The translations under genes were made by a program, and so were the position numbers. A DNA stretch of 64,000 nucleotides from Jejuia sp047345485. GTDB taxonomy: Bacteria; Bacteroidota; Bacteroidia; Flavobacteriales; Flavobacteriaceae. The notes beneath the pieces are model-generated. The model was not told the origin of the DNA. It saw only the letters and a list, made by a program, of their open reading frames with translations, and did not search any database. The stretch covers positions 682,001-746,000 of the forward strand of contig NZ_JBLFEN010000001.1 of NCBI RefSeq assembly GCF_047345485.1, given 5' to 3'. Positions within the stretch are counted from its first letter, which is position 1. Each line of letters opens with the position of its first letter. Below are positions 8,845 to 17,635 of the stretch, one piece after another.

Positions 8845-9165
8845 ATGTTTGGAGATATGATGAATATGATGGGTAAACTTAAGGAAACCCAAAAAAAAGT
8901 TGAAGAAACTAAAAAACGTTTAGATACTGTTTTAGTTGACGAACAAAGCAATGACGGAAAACTAAAAATAACATTAACTGCAAATAGAGCTATAAAATCT
9001 ATTGAGATTGATGATGAATTATTAGAAGATAAAGAACAACTTGAAGATTATTTAATACTTACCATAAATAAAGCTATAGAAAAAGCAACGCGCGTAAATG
9101 AGACTGAACTTGCTGCTGTTGCCAAAGAGGGTATGCCTAATATTCCTGGAATGGATATGTTTTAA
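8845..9165 (+). CDS. ybaB: YbaB/EbfC nucleoid-associated protein
   Basis: 106 residues, the usual length. It has an N-terminal amphipathic helix rich in Met and Lys (MMNMMGKLKETQKKVEE), the two-strand core DGKLKITLTANRAIKSIEID, and a C-terminal helix ending PNIPGMDMF. YbaB dimers bind DNA as small tweezers; in many bacteria the gene sits with recR/dnaX, but here it is alone. Its stop codon shares TTAA with the convergent threonine aldolase gene (4-bp overlap). Confidence 0.9.
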   Translation: MFGDMMNMMGKLKETQKKVEETKKRLDTVLVDEQSNDGKLKITLTANRAIKSIEIDDELLEDKEQLEDYLILTINKAIEKATRVNETELAAVAKEGMPNIPGMDMF

Positions 9166-10193
9166 TTATTAGCAAAATTTTTATTTGATAAAACACTTAA
9201 AAGTTTTTCGTGCATGGTGTTGGTATAATCTAAGTGTGTTACCATTCGTAATTTACCTCCACCCATACTAATAATGAGTATATTTTTTTCTTTTAATTTT
9301 TGTACAAACTTCACTTCGTCATCACTGTTATGTAATTCAAAAATCACAATATTAGTTTCTATTGGTGCAACAGTTTTTACCACGGATACACTTGATAATA
9401 CATTACCTATGGCTTTAGCCTTTTTATGATCTTCTGCTAAACGCTCTAAATTATTTTCTAAAGCAAATAGCGCAGCAGCTGCAAGATATCCTGCTTGCCT
9501 CATATTGCCGCCAAAAATTTTTCGAACTCTAATAGCCTCCTCCATTATAGCGTTGTTCCCCACTAAAACAGAACCTACAGGGCATCCTAAACCTTTACTA
9601 AAGCAAACTGATATGGTATCAAAAACATCACCATACTGCTTAGTAGTTTCATTTTTGGCTATTAAGGCATTCCATAATCTAGCACCATCTAAGTGAAATC
9701 CTAAATTATTTTTATCACAAATACTTTTAATTTTTAAAATTTCATTAAAATCCCAACAAGCCCCACCGCCTTTATTTGTAGTGTTCTCTACTTCAACTAA
9801 ACTTGTTTTGCTATAATAGTAAGCATTTGGGTTTATAGCTTGTTTTACCTGTTTGGCAGTAAACATGCCGCGGTTACCGTCAATCAAATTACATGACACA
9901 CCACTATTAAAAGAAGCACCACCAGATTCATAATTAAAAATATGTGCATATTTATCACAAATTACTTGATCACCAGGGTTGGTGTGCAATTTAAGGGCAG
10001 TTTGGTTTGCCATTGTACCGCTAGGAAAAAATAAAGCCTGCTGTTTACCAAATAATTTTGAGACTTTAGCTTCTAATCTATTTACGGTAGTATCTTCACG
10101 AAACACATCGTCTCCCACTTCAGTAGTTAACATTGCATTTAGCATAGCCTGTGATGGCTTTGTAACAGTATCGCTTCTTAAGTCTATAATCAT
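9162..10193 (-). CDS. ltaE: Low-specificity L-threonine aldolase
   Basis: A 343-residue PLP enzyme of fold type I, cytoplasmic. It cleaves L-threonine or allo-threonine to glycine and acetaldehyde. Visible motifs are IDLRSDTVTKPS at the start, GDDVFREDTTVNRLE, FFPSGTMANQ, the cofactor aspartate region HLDGARLWNA and the Schiff-base lysine K200 in CFSKGLGCPVGS. The length is normal. It is convergent with ybaB with a 4-bp overlap, and probably monocistronic. Confidence 0.9.
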   Translation of the reverse strand: MIIDLRSDTVTKPSQAMLNAMLTTEVGDDVFREDTTVNRLEAKVSKLFGKQQALFFPSGTMANQTALKLHTNPGDQVICDKYAHIFNYESGGASFNSGVSCNLIDGNRGMFTAKQVKQAINPNAYYYSKTSLVEVENTTNKGGGACWDFNEILKIKSICDKNNLGFHLDGARLWNALIAKNETTKQYGDVFDTISVCFSKGLGCPVGSVLVGNNAIMEEAIRVRKIFGGNMRQAGYLAAAALFALENNLERLAEDHKKAKAIGNVLSSVSVVKTVAPIETNIVIFELHNSDDEVKFVQKLKEKNILIISMGGGKLRMVTHLDYTNTMHEKLLSVLSNKNFANN

Positions 10194-10246
10194 AGGTTAA
10201 AAATAATTATAATATTCGAGGTTTTCTTTACATATGAATTAGAATA

Positions 10247-10254
10247 CAAATTTA
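10247..10254 (-). promoter_or_regulatory. Putative -7 element (TAAATTTG on minus) for threonine aldolase
   Basis: Fits TAnnTTTG on minus, about 53 nt upstream of the aldolase ATG. The rest of 10201-10470 is very AT-rich with short ATATAT runs and shows no gene. Confidence 0.35.
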
Positions 10255-10470
10255 ACAGCAATATATATAATGATATATATAATATAAAAAAACGAATTAT
10301 TTACGATTTATCTAAAAAAAGGACTTTTAATCTATTGAACCATCAAAAAACGAGTTTAATCTATTAATCGAAAAAATATCTGTTTTAACAAAAAATTAAT
10401 AGGTGAGGTTACTCTTTTTATAAATTTACATCCGTTAACTATTAATCTGATAAATACAAATTTTTAAATT

Positions 10471-11625
10471 ATGAAAAAAAATCTATTATTGCTACTTGGT
10501 GTAGCCGTTATGATCTTCTCTTGTCAAAACGAGACAATCAATGAAGAAAGCTCTTCTATTGTAGAAACACAAGAGCAAGTATTAAGTACTATTACTGAAC
10601 CAGATTCTGAATTAATTCTTAATGAAGAAAGTGAGACATTAGTAGAAAGACCTATTTTAAATAATAAGTCAGGATTACAATTTGGAGTATCTAGTAAATC
10701 TTACAGTGCACCTGTAGGAGGTCTTGAAGCTTTAGAAGCTAGTCTACCTGAGTCTGTAAGTATTCAAACTACAGCAAATCCTGGTAATGATGCTTATTTT
10801 GATTTTGATATCTTAGATACTAACTTAGCAGCTACTGATTTAGCTGGGTGGTGTGTAGATGTTGATTTAGATTTAGGTGTTGAAGGACCTCTAGATTTTG
10901 ATGTGTATTCTAGCTATGGTGATCTTCCAGCAGATAAGTTTGAAATGCCAGAAAACTTTGATAAAGTAAACTGGATTATGAATCAAGACTTTATTGGTAA
11001 AGAAAGTGCTACAGGTGGACCTTTTACTTTTGGTCATGTACAATGGGCTATTTGGGAACTTATTGATGATAGAAACTGTGCATTATGTACATTTATCACC
11101 AATCCTACTGGAGAATGGATTCTTGATAGAGATAACAACCGTGCTAAAGGTAGAGAAATCGTTGAAGCTGCTTTAGCTAACGGTGAAGGTTTTATCCCAA
11201 GTGCTGGACAAAAAGTTGCTATTATTCTTGTTCCTGAAGGAAAGCAGTCTATATTTTATACTGTAGAAGTTCCTGCTGAAGAAGAAGAATGTAACGACTG
11301 TCAAGGAGATGTTGATGAAGTTACACTTAAATTCAACTGGCATAATCCTACAAGAATTAAGTTTTACCAAAGATATGAGAATACTAAGTGGGGTGTAAAA
11401 ATCTTTGATAAAGTATTACAACCAGGTGAAGAATTTACTGTTAAAGGTGTAAACCATGATGGTTCTTTCGGAAAGTTCTTATACATATTTACAAACCACT
11501 GTTACTACACTTGTTTTAATACTAACTGTTACATCAACATTGGTCCTGGATTTAAAAGAGGAGTTTTTGAAGTTATTGAAGGTACTAGTACCGAAGGTGG
11601 AGAATTGTGTGAATACACTTGGTAA
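10471..11625 (+). CDS. Secreted lipoprotein with a Trp-rich central domain and DUF7467-like C-terminus
   Basis: 384 residues. It has a lipoprotein signal, MKKNLLLLLGVAVMIFSC, with the lipidated Cys at 18, followed by an acidic Glu/Ser-rich spacer (about 19-70) of the kind that favours surface display in Bacteroidota. The central part (about 125-260) has GWCVDVDLDL, INWIMNQ-like segments and FGHVQWAIWELIDD, resembling the Cys/Trp-rich 'AWLINxY...QxAIWE' domains of secreted proteins. The C-terminal 100 residues (EVTLKFNW, KVLQPGEEFTVKG, NIGPGFKRGVFEVIEG, GELCEYTW) resemble DUF7467. There is no type IX sorting domain. The function is unknown. It is monocistronic, with a very strong terminator. 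Domain names come from pattern memory and should be searched. Confidence 0.6.
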   Translation: MKKNLLLLLGVAVMIFSCQNETINEESSSIVETQEQVLSTITEPDSELILNEESETLVERPILNNKSGLQFGVSSKSYSAPVGGLEALEASLPESVSIQTTANPGNDAYFDFDILDTNLAATDLAGWCVDVDLDLGVEGPLDFDVYSSYGDLPADKFEMPENFDKVNWIMNQDFIGKESATGGPFTFGHVQWAIWELIDDRNCALCTFITNPTGEWILDRDNNRAKGREIVEAALANGEGFIPSAGQKVAIILVPEGKQSIFYTVEVPAEEEECNDCQGDVDEVTLKFNWHNPTRIKFYQRYENTKWGVKIFDKVLQPGEEFTVKGVNHDGSFGKFLYIFTNHCYYTCFNTNCYINIGPGFKRGVFEVIEGTSTEGGELCEYTW

Positions 11626-11650
11626 TAAATAAAATTAAATAATTTTTATT

Positions 11651-11686
11651 AAAGCCTAAATGAAGTTTAAACTTCATTTAGGCTTT
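11651..11686 (+). terminator. Strong rho-independent terminator
   Basis: A perfect 36-nt palindrome (arms begin AAAGCCTAAATGAAGTTT) followed by TTTTTTC, 26 bp after the lipoprotein stop. The stem is unusually long, in keeping with a well-expressed gene. Confidence 0.9.
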
Positions 11687-11699
11687 TTTCTTATATAAC

Positions 11700-12146
11700 A
11701 CATCACTATCTTAATGTAACAATATTATTTAGTGAAAAATTATTTTCACTTATTTGTATTGTGTTCAAAATAGTGGATGCAAAAAATAATCTTGAGCATA
11801 AAGTCATGCTACTCTTAGCTAAGATACAATATAGAATTTAAGAAAAATTTTACTTTACTTTCTTATTATAAGAAGAAAAACAAGCTTAATTAATATATAG
11901 ATACACTTAAATAATATATATAAGATAATATTTAATCTGTAATAACTTATAATTCAAAACATGAAAGCCTTACTTGAATTTTATTGTAGTAGAAAAAACA
12001 CATATCATCAAAATAAGCTCAAAGAAAAGAAAAAATTGATTTGAGAAAACAATTTTTATGAATCTATAATGTTTAAATTAAACGTTTACAATATTAAGAA
12101 GTTGTAAACATTTAAAATCATTTAAAAGATAATTTTAATACTTAAC
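11700..12146. other. Long gene-free spacer between convergent genes
   Basis: About 450 bp, very AT-rich, with no credible gene. It contains an 8-bp inverted repeat AGTGAAAA-ATTA-TTTTCACT (11731-11750) and a second one, GTTTACAA/TTGTAAAC (12084-12109). The second could terminate the CapK-like gene on minus, since a T-rich stretch follows it on that strand. A 27-codon frame at 11961-12044 (MKALLEFYCSRK...) is too short and isolated to call. Confidence 0.5.
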
Positions 12147-13454
12147 TTACTTCCTAAACTTATTTAAAGTTAACTTACGCTTACCAGAAGACAATTCAGG
12201 AATCTCATCTACATACTCAACGTATATTATAGCTTCCTCTCCCAGAAAACTTTTTAGTAAATTAATCATTTTTTGTTCTTTATTAAAAACTCCATCAAGA
12301 TTAATTTTAACTATATATGTATTCTCGTTTTCTTGTATTAATTGAAATTGTTTTAACTCTGGAAAATACTCCAGCTCATAAACAACAGTAGTCATAATTC
12401 GTCCGTCCACGCTATAAATAGCATCCATTCTGCGGCCTTCTACTTTAGAGAATGCAGGAGCTTTATTAAACGTGTTATGCTTAACTTCAATTACTGCCAA
12501 ATCTCCAGTATCGTATCTAATTAATGGCATATTATAATTAAATAAATCGGTAACTACCACTCTTCCTAGAGTACCGTATTTTGCAGGTTTGTCTTCTTTC
12601 AAATCTAAAATCTCTATAAAATAACTAGCCCAATTTATATGAAAAACATCGCCTCCATCGATTACTTGTTGAGATAAAATACCATTTTCCATATTAGAAT
12701 ATCTAGATAATATATCAAACCCAAAGTACTTTTTAATTGATTTTTTTAACGGATCGCCTAAGGGTTCAGCATTAGCTATCATTGATGATACTTTTGCCTT
12801 TAAGGGTTTAGAATTTATAGTATCTAAATGTTTACATATTTCTTTAAAAGCTGATGGATAGCCAATAAAAGCATTAGTAGAGTTTCCTTTTTCTAAAATT
12901 TTAATCATTTTAGAGATAGTATTTGGATTTAAGTCTTTTACATTAATCATTTTGATATTTTGCAAAAAAGTAGCTAATTTACTTTTGCTTATAACTTTGC
13001 TCCAAGCCCTTATGTAAAATAATTTATAACCTATTTTATACCCCGCTTTTTCACTAAAAAATATAGTGTCAGCTGTATTTCTATTTTTTTTATTTTCATT
13101 TTGATAAATAACAAATGGTGTTCCAGTTGAGCCACTTGTACTTACTTCAAAACCTTGCTTATCTATAAAATTAATTGAAATAAAATCATCCAAAGAGTTT
13201 CTTAAAAGTAATTTATCTACAACTGGAAAATCAGCAATAGAATTATAATCTTTATAATTTTTATAGAATGGTACCGTTTCTATCGCATGATTTAATAGAT
13301 GATTTAAGTGCTGATTCCTTTTTTTTAAAGATGCATCGGAATCGAAATTTTCTAAAATAAATTTAATATCATCATAATGAGACTTAATGTTCCCGCCTTT
13401 TAACGAATCAATAAGCCAAAACACATTATGCCGTATTTTTTCTAAAAAAAACAT
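12147..13454 (-). CDS. CapK/PaaK-like adenylate-forming protein (polysaccharide module)
   Basis: A 435-residue member of the phenylacetate-CoA ligase-like branch of ANL enzymes. Motifs are the ATP loop STSGSTGTPF near residue 106 and IRYDTGDLA near residue 305, followed by a small C-terminal domain with SSGKRKLTLNKF. PaaK relatives named CapK occur in capsule and polysaccharide loci, where the activated acid and the acceptor are generally unknown. Here it is the last of three minus-strand genes after a sugar transferase and an ATP-grasp protein (95 bp downstream of the latter). A role in modifying a surface polysaccharide is inferred from context. Confidence 0.7.
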   Translation of the reverse strand: MFFLEKIRHNVFWLIDSLKGGNIKSHYDDIKFILENFDSDASLKKRNQHLNHLLNHAIETVPFYKNYKDYNSIADFPVVDKLLLRNSLDDFISINFIDKQGFEVSTSGSTGTPFVIYQNENKKNRNTADTIFFSEKAGYKIGYKLFYIRAWSKVISKSKLATFLQNIKMINVKDLNPNTISKMIKILEKGNSTNAFIGYPSAFKEICKHLDTINSKPLKAKVSSMIANAEPLGDPLKKSIKKYFGFDILSRYSNMENGILSQQVIDGGDVFHINWASYFIEILDLKEDKPAKYGTLGRVVVTDLFNYNMPLIRYDTGDLAVIEVKHNTFNKAPAFSKVEGRRMDAIYSVDGRIMTTVVYELEYFPELKQFQLIQENENTYIVKINLDGVFNKEQKMINLLKSFLGEEAIIYVEYVDEIPELSSGKRKLTLNKFRK

Positions 13455-13549
13455 AAATATTTTATTTTGTGAAATAGCTAATAAATAACTAAAATTAAAC
13501 TTCTCGTACTAAACATATATCATTAAAAGAATCATCCTAGATAATTTAA

Positions 13550-14563
13550 TCAACTAATTTTAATCAATCTATCACATTTAGAAAATACCATACCAGCCTT
13601 ATAATTTGTATACGAATTTACGGTAGTTTCATTTCCAATAAGCCAATCTATGTATAGAGATACAGCATTAGCACCTGCTTCGTGAGAAAAAGGATAGCCA
13701 CCTCCAAATCTTGGATTTAGCTCTAGTATATACCAATCTTTACCAATTAAAAAGGCGTCACCATCCATAGTGCCTATGTGGTTTAGCTTATTACCAATAG
13801 TATTAGCTAAAGTATTAAAAGAAGTATTTAAAACCGATTTAGCTTTATCTGTTTCTCCAAAACGCATTGCTATTTTTTCTCTTAAGGATGTTGCAAAAAA
13901 ATCACCTTTAAAATCATTTAAAATATCAAATCCAAATTCAATGCCATCTAGCTTTTCTTGAATTAAAATTGAATGTTCGTTATCTAAACTACTGCTTTTA
14001 CCAAATATGGATTTTTTAATTCTTATAGTGAGGAGTTTGTATACTAATTCTAATTCTTCTAAATTATCGCAAACCTCAACTCCTATCGAACCACTACCAA
14101 AACGAGGTTTTAATATTAAAGGGTAATTTAAAACTCCTGCTTCAATATCTTTTAAAGCTACATTATAATCATTATAAGTTTTAGGAGATTTTAAACCTAA
14201 ACTAGTTATAAACTTATGCGTTTTCCATTTATCAAAAACAGTTTCAATCACTTTATAATCCGACACTAAAACTTTTACGCCATTGGTTTCTAATTTATTT
14301 TTATGTTTTGATATAATAGGCAACTCTAAATCATTCAAAGATATTAATGCATTAACATTATGCGCTTTTACTATCTCTTCCAGCTTATCAATATAGTTAT
14401 CATCATAAATATTTGGAACCTTGATAAAAACATCAGCGTCTACAGAAGCTGCAGCATATTTATCATTATCAACCGCAATAATTTTTCCTTTACCATTAAG
14501 TGCTTCCTTAAAATATTTAAGTAAATAATTTCGTCTACCAGCACATGTAAAAAGTATATTCAT
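13550..14563 (-). CDS. ATP-grasp protein (polysaccharide module)
   Basis: 337 residues. The N-terminal Rossmann-like part MNILFTCAGRRNYLLKYF is typical of CarB-like ATP-grasp proteins found in surface polysaccharide clusters. The ATP-grasp core follows, with LILKPRFGSGSIGVE, ILIQEKLDGIEFGFD and the metal-binding LELNPRFGGGYPFS. These enzymes form amide or ester bonds through an acyl phosphate; the substrate is not deducible. The start codon overlaps the sugar transferase stop by one base (TAATG), indicating translational coupling. Confidence 0.75.
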   Translation of the reverse strand: MNILFTCAGRRNYLLKYFKEALNGKGKIIAVDNDKYAAASVDADVFIKVPNIYDDNYIDKLEEIVKAHNVNALISLNDLELPIISKHKNKLETNGVKVLVSDYKVIETVFDKWKTHKFITSLGLKSPKTYNDYNVALKDIEAGVLNYPLILKPRFGSGSIGVEVCDNLEELELVYKLLTIRIKKSIFGKSSSLDNEHSILIQEKLDGIEFGFDILNDFKGDFFATSLREKIAMRFGETDKAKSVLNTSFNTLANTIGNKLNHIGTMDGDAFLIGKDWYILELNPRFGGGYPFSHEAGANAVSLYIDWLIGNETTVNSYTNYKAGMVFSKCDRLIKIS

Positions 14564-15186
14564 TAAGTTAATGTTGTTTTTTTCTTTCGTAATTCATCTA
14601 GGTCTAACGTATTAGAATCTAATTCAATTTCATCATAATTAGTTAGTACTTTTTTTAAAGTTTTTATTAAGATTCTAATATCATTTAAAAATGATAAATT
14701 TCTAACGTATTCTATATCTATTTTAAGTTTATCATCCCAACCTAAGGCGTTTCTACCAGAAACTTGAGCTAACCCTGTTACTCCTGGTTTTACTGTATGC
14801 CTAATAGATTCTTCTAAAGTATAATACGGAAGATAGTGTACCCTTAGTGGTCTTGGGCCTACAAGACTCATATCACCAATTAAAATATTTATTAACTGAG
14901 GAATTTCATCTAGTGATGTTTTTCTTAAGAATGATCCAAATGCAGTCATACGCTTTTCATTTGGTAATAAATTACCACTATTATCCTTTTTATCCGTCAT
15001 TGTTTTAAACTTGATTATTCTAAAAATGCGCTCATTCTTACCTGGACGTTCTTGGAAAAAAAATGGCTTACCGTTATTTACGAATAATAAAACTAGAAGA
15101 ATAATAATAAACAAAGGCAAAAGCAATATTAACCCAACTAGGGCCAACATAAAATCTATTGCATTTTTAAATACTAATTTGTACAT
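14563..15186 (-). CDS. Bacterial sugar transferase (PglC/WcaJ-type initiating glycosyltransferase)
   Basis: A 207-residue monotopic phosphoglycosyl transferase. It has an N-terminal membrane helix (about 12-33, FMLALVGLILLLPLF), then FFFQERPGKNERIFRIIKFK with the usual KTMTD, the Asp-Glu pair in SLDEIPQLINI, LVGPRPL, and KPGVTGLAQVSGR. It moves a sugar phosphate from UDP-sugar to undecaprenyl phosphate, the first step of glycan assembly. Its small size fits the PglC-like type without the extra N-terminal domains of WbaP. It is the first gene of the three-gene module; no other glycosyltransferase, flippase or polymerase lies in the window. Confidence 0.85.
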   Translation of the reverse strand: MYKLVFKNAIDFMLALVGLILLLPLFIIILLVLLFVNNGKPFFFQERPGKNERIFRIIKFKTMTDKKDNSGNLLPNEKRMTAFGSFLRKTSLDEIPQLINILIGDMSLVGPRPLRVHYLPYYTLEESIRHTVKPGVTGLAQVSGRNALGWDDKLKIDIEYVRNLSFLNDIRILIKTLKKVLTNYDEIELDSNTLDLDELRKKKTTLT

Positions 15187-15491
15187 ATTATAATAAATAG
15201 TATTAATTTAAAAAAAAGTCCATATTAACATAACTAATTTAGTATTATATTATTGAAAGTTAATCTCACCATAAATAACATATAAACATTTAGTAACAGA
15301 AAGTATCAAAAATTATATCTATAGATATATTATTATATTATATTATATTTCATTTCAGCTCAAAAATAAGTTTATATAGCACAAAGTCTTAATAAAATCG
15401 ACAACGCCATAAAAATAACCTATAAAATATTCAAAGATTAAGTTTTCATCTTAAGTAATTAGGCATATTTTTGTTAAAAACAAATGCAACT
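15187..15491. other. Divergent spacer, AT-rich, with a palindrome
   Basis: 305 bp between the sugar transferase (minus) and prfB (plus). It contains a 16-bp palindrome TATATCTATAGATATA (15314-15329) followed by short TATTA repeats up to about 15350. No gene is seen. The palindrome could be an operator for the polysaccharide module, about 130 bp upstream of its start. Confidence 0.4.
15466..15473 (+). promoter_or_regulatory. Putative -7 element TATTTTTG for prfB
   Basis: Fits TAnnTTTG and lies 18 nt upstream of the prfB ATG at 15492, which supports that start and implies a very short leader. Confidence 0.45.
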
Positions 15492-16602
15492 ATGATAACA
15501 TCTGATACTATTAAAAACCTTAACACCCGCCTTGACAAACTTAGGCACTATCTTTGACATAGATGCCAAACTTATAGAAATACAAAATGAGGAAGAACAG
15601 ACGTTTGATCCTAATTTCTGGAACGATCCTAAAGCTGCAGAAGCTGTAATGAAATCTATAAGAGTAAAGAAAAAATGGGTACAAGACTACGAAGATGCAA
15701 AAACACTAATTGAAGACTTAGAGGTTATTTATGAGTTTTACAAAGAAGGTGAAGGCACACAAGAAAATGTAGAGAACCGTTATAAAAAAAGTGCAAATTT
15801 ACTTGAAGATATAGAATTTAGAAATATGCTTTCTGAGGAAGGTGATAGCCTAAGTGCTGTATTACAAATTACTGCAGGTGCTGGTGGTACAGAAAGTTGT
15901 GATTGGGCTAGCATGCTAATGCGTATGTATTTAATGTATGCAGAAAAAAGTGGGTTTAAAGTAAAGGAACTTAATTTTCAAGAGGGCGATGTAGCCGGCA
16001 TTAAAACAGTTACTTTAGAAATTCAAGGCGATTTCTCGTTTGGTTGGCTAAAGGGCGAAAATGGCGTACATCGTTTGGTACGTATTTCTCCTTTTGACAG
16101 TAATGCTAAACGCCATACGAGTTTTGCCTCAGTTTACGTATACCCGCTGGTTGATGATACTATTGAAATTGAAATAAACCCTGCTGATATAGAAATTACA
16201 ACAGCAAGATCTAGTGGTGCTGGTGGGCAAAATGTTAATAAAGTAGAAACTAAGGTGCAACTATTACATAAGCCCTCAGGCATTCAAATTCAATGTTCTG
16301 AAACAAGATCTCAACATGATAACAGGTCTCGAGCTATGCAAATGCTAAAATCTCAATTGTATGAAATAGAACTTCAAAAACAATTATCTCAAAGAGAAGA
16401 TATTGAAGCTAGTAAGATGAAAATTGAATGGGGTAGCCAAATTAGAAATTACGTTATGCACCCTTATAAATTGGTGAAAGATGTAAGAACTGCTCATGAA
16501 ACAGGAAATGTAGATGCTGTAATGGATGGTAATATTGATGCATTTTTAAAATCTTACCTTATGATGATGGGGCAAAAAACGGAAGATAATAATCAGTTAT
16601 GA
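15492..16602 (+). CDS. prfB: Peptide chain release factor RF2, made by programmed +1 frameshift
   Basis: RF2 reads UAA and UGA and releases the peptide on the ribosome. The gene starts at ATG 15492 (MITSDTIKNLNTRLDKLRHYL), meets an in-frame TGA at 15555-15557, and continues in the +1 frame with DIDAKLIEI to the stop at 16602, giving about 369 residues, the normal RF2 length. A TTG at 15532 opens the second frame but is not the real start. The body has the stop-reading SPF (VRISPFDSNAKRHTS) and the catalytic GGQ (SSGAGGQNVNK, near residue 245). The next gene overlaps its stop by four bases (ATGA). Confidence 0.93.
15543..15558 (+). promoter_or_regulatory. RF2 autoregulatory frameshift site
   Basis: The sequence AGGCACTATCTTTGAC matches the classical RF2 site: a slippery CTT, the TGA stop, a following C, and an AGG placed where the internal Shine-Dalgarno sits in E. 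coli (AGG then three bases then TATCTTTGAC). When RF2 is scarce the ribosome slips +1 at CTT-T and makes the full protein. Confidence 0.93.
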
Positions 16603-17216
16603 GTACTATAAAAACAATTATTTTTGATCTTGGCGGGGTATTAATCGATTGGAATCCAGAATATGTATTTTTGAATGCTTTTAAAGGTGATAACAAAAAA
16701 ATGCAATGGTTTTTAAATACTATTTGTACAATGGATTGGAACGAAAACCAAGACGCTGGCTACCCAATAGCTAAAGCTACAGACGATTTAGTACTTAAAT
16801 ATCCTGAATATGAAACTTACATTCGTATGTACTATGGCGAATGGGAACATATGATTGGTGGTGCCATTGAAGGCTCTGTTAAGGTACTCAAATATTTTAT
16901 TGACAACGAAAATTATAAAGTTGTTGCACTTACTAATTGGAGTGCAGAAACCTTCCCAATTGCTCAAAAACGTTTTGATTTTTTAAATTGGTTTGAAGGT
17001 ATTGTAGTTTCTGGAGATGAAAAAACAAGAAAGCCTTTTATTGATATTTATAATATCATATTAAACCGTTATAAAATAGAGCCTAAAACTGCTATTTTTA
17101 TTGACGATAATATTAAAAATATTGAAACAGCAAGAAAATTGTCAATACACGCCATTCACTTTAAGAATCCGAAACAATTAATTTCAGAATTAAAACAATA
17201 TAATATTAACATCTAA
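16599..17216 (+). CDS. HAD-superfamily phosphatase (YihX-like)
   Basis: 205 residues, cytoplasmic. It has HAD motif I FDLGGVLIDWN with the nucleophile Asp10, motif II LTNWSAE, the lysine in GDEKTRKPFIDIY and motif IV FIDDNIKNIETA. The helical cap between motifs I and II places it in subfamily IA, close to YihX-like sugar phosphatases; the substrate is unknown. The start overlaps the prfB stop (ATGA) and the stop overlaps the next start (TAATG), so the three genes form a coupled operon. Confidence 0.8.
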   Translation: MSTIKTIIFDLGGVLIDWNPEYVFLNAFKGDNKKMQWFLNTICTMDWNENQDAGYPIAKATDDLVLKYPEYETYIRMYYGEWEHMIGGAIEGSVKVLKYFIDNENYKVVALTNWSAETFPIAQKRFDFLNWFEGIVVSGDEKTRKPFIDIYNIILNRYKIEPKTAIFIDDNIKNIETARKLSIHAIHFKNPKQLISELKQYNINI

Positions 17217-17557
17217 TGATTGAAATTTATCATAATAACCGTTGTAGAAAATCTCGTGAAGGTCTTGAACTATTAGAAAAATCTGGCAAAAAATTTAAAA
17301 TCGTTAAATACCTAGAAGAGATACCTTCAAAAGAAGAATTAAAAAAAATAATTGCATTGTTAGGTATAAAACCCATTGATTTAGTTAGGAGAACTGAAGC
17401 GATTTGGAAGTCTGATTTTAAAGGTAAAGACTTAAATGACGAAGCTATTATAACTGCTATGGTTAATAACCCTAAATTGATAGAACGCCCTATAGTTATT
17501 AATGAAAATAAAGCCGTAATAGGAAGACCTCCATCACAAATACTGGATATAATTTAA
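17216..17557 (+). CDS. ArsC/Spx-family thioredoxin-fold reductase
   Basis: 113 residues. Cys10 sits in HNNRCRKSREGLELL, the position of the active Cys in ArsC and Spx proteins, and ERPIVINENKAVIGRPPSQI gives the C-terminal ArsC signature with the conserved Arg and cis-Pro. The family includes glutaredoxin-dependent arsenate reductases, but no ars genes are nearby and many such proteins have no arsenic role. It is the third gene of the prfB operon, closed by a terminator. Confidence 0.75.
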   Translation: MIEIYHNNRCRKSREGLELLEKSGKKFKIVKYLEEIPSKEELKKIIALLGIKPIDLVRRTEAIWKSDFKGKDLNDEAIITAMVNNPKLIERPIVINENKAVIGRPPSQILDII

Positions 17558-17588
17558 CTTACAAGCTTAAAATAGCACCCCAAAAAAA

Positions 17589-17610
17589 AAGGAAGCATAT
17601 TTACTTCCTT
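17589..17610. terminator. Rho-independent terminator
   Basis: A 7-bp stem AAGGAAG / CTTCCTT with an 8-nt loop, with A-run before and T-rich sequence after. It lies between the convergent arsC-like gene and the small membrane protein gene, so it can serve both. Confidence 0.7.
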
Positions 17611-17635
17611 CTTTATATTTATAATGTAAAATGCT

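Noticed and set aside
8701..8892. Longer N-terminus for oligopeptidase B (start at 8892)
   Set aside because: It would overlap the divergent ybaB gene, adds a hydrophobic stretch unlike the family, and a -7 box lies just upstream of the ATG at 8700.
11961..12044. 27-codon frame MKALLEFYCSRK...
   Set aside because: Too short, no promoter box or conserved feature, in an AT-rich spacer where such frames arise by chance.
15532..15557. TTG start for RF2 in the second frame
   Set aside because: The true N-terminus is in the other frame from the ATG at 15492, joined by the CTT-TGA-C frameshift site; a TTG start would lose it.
17216..17557. Arsenic resistance gene
   Set aside because: The ArsC-like fold alone does not show arsenate reduction; no arsR, arsB or arsM nearby, and the gene is part of the prfB operon.
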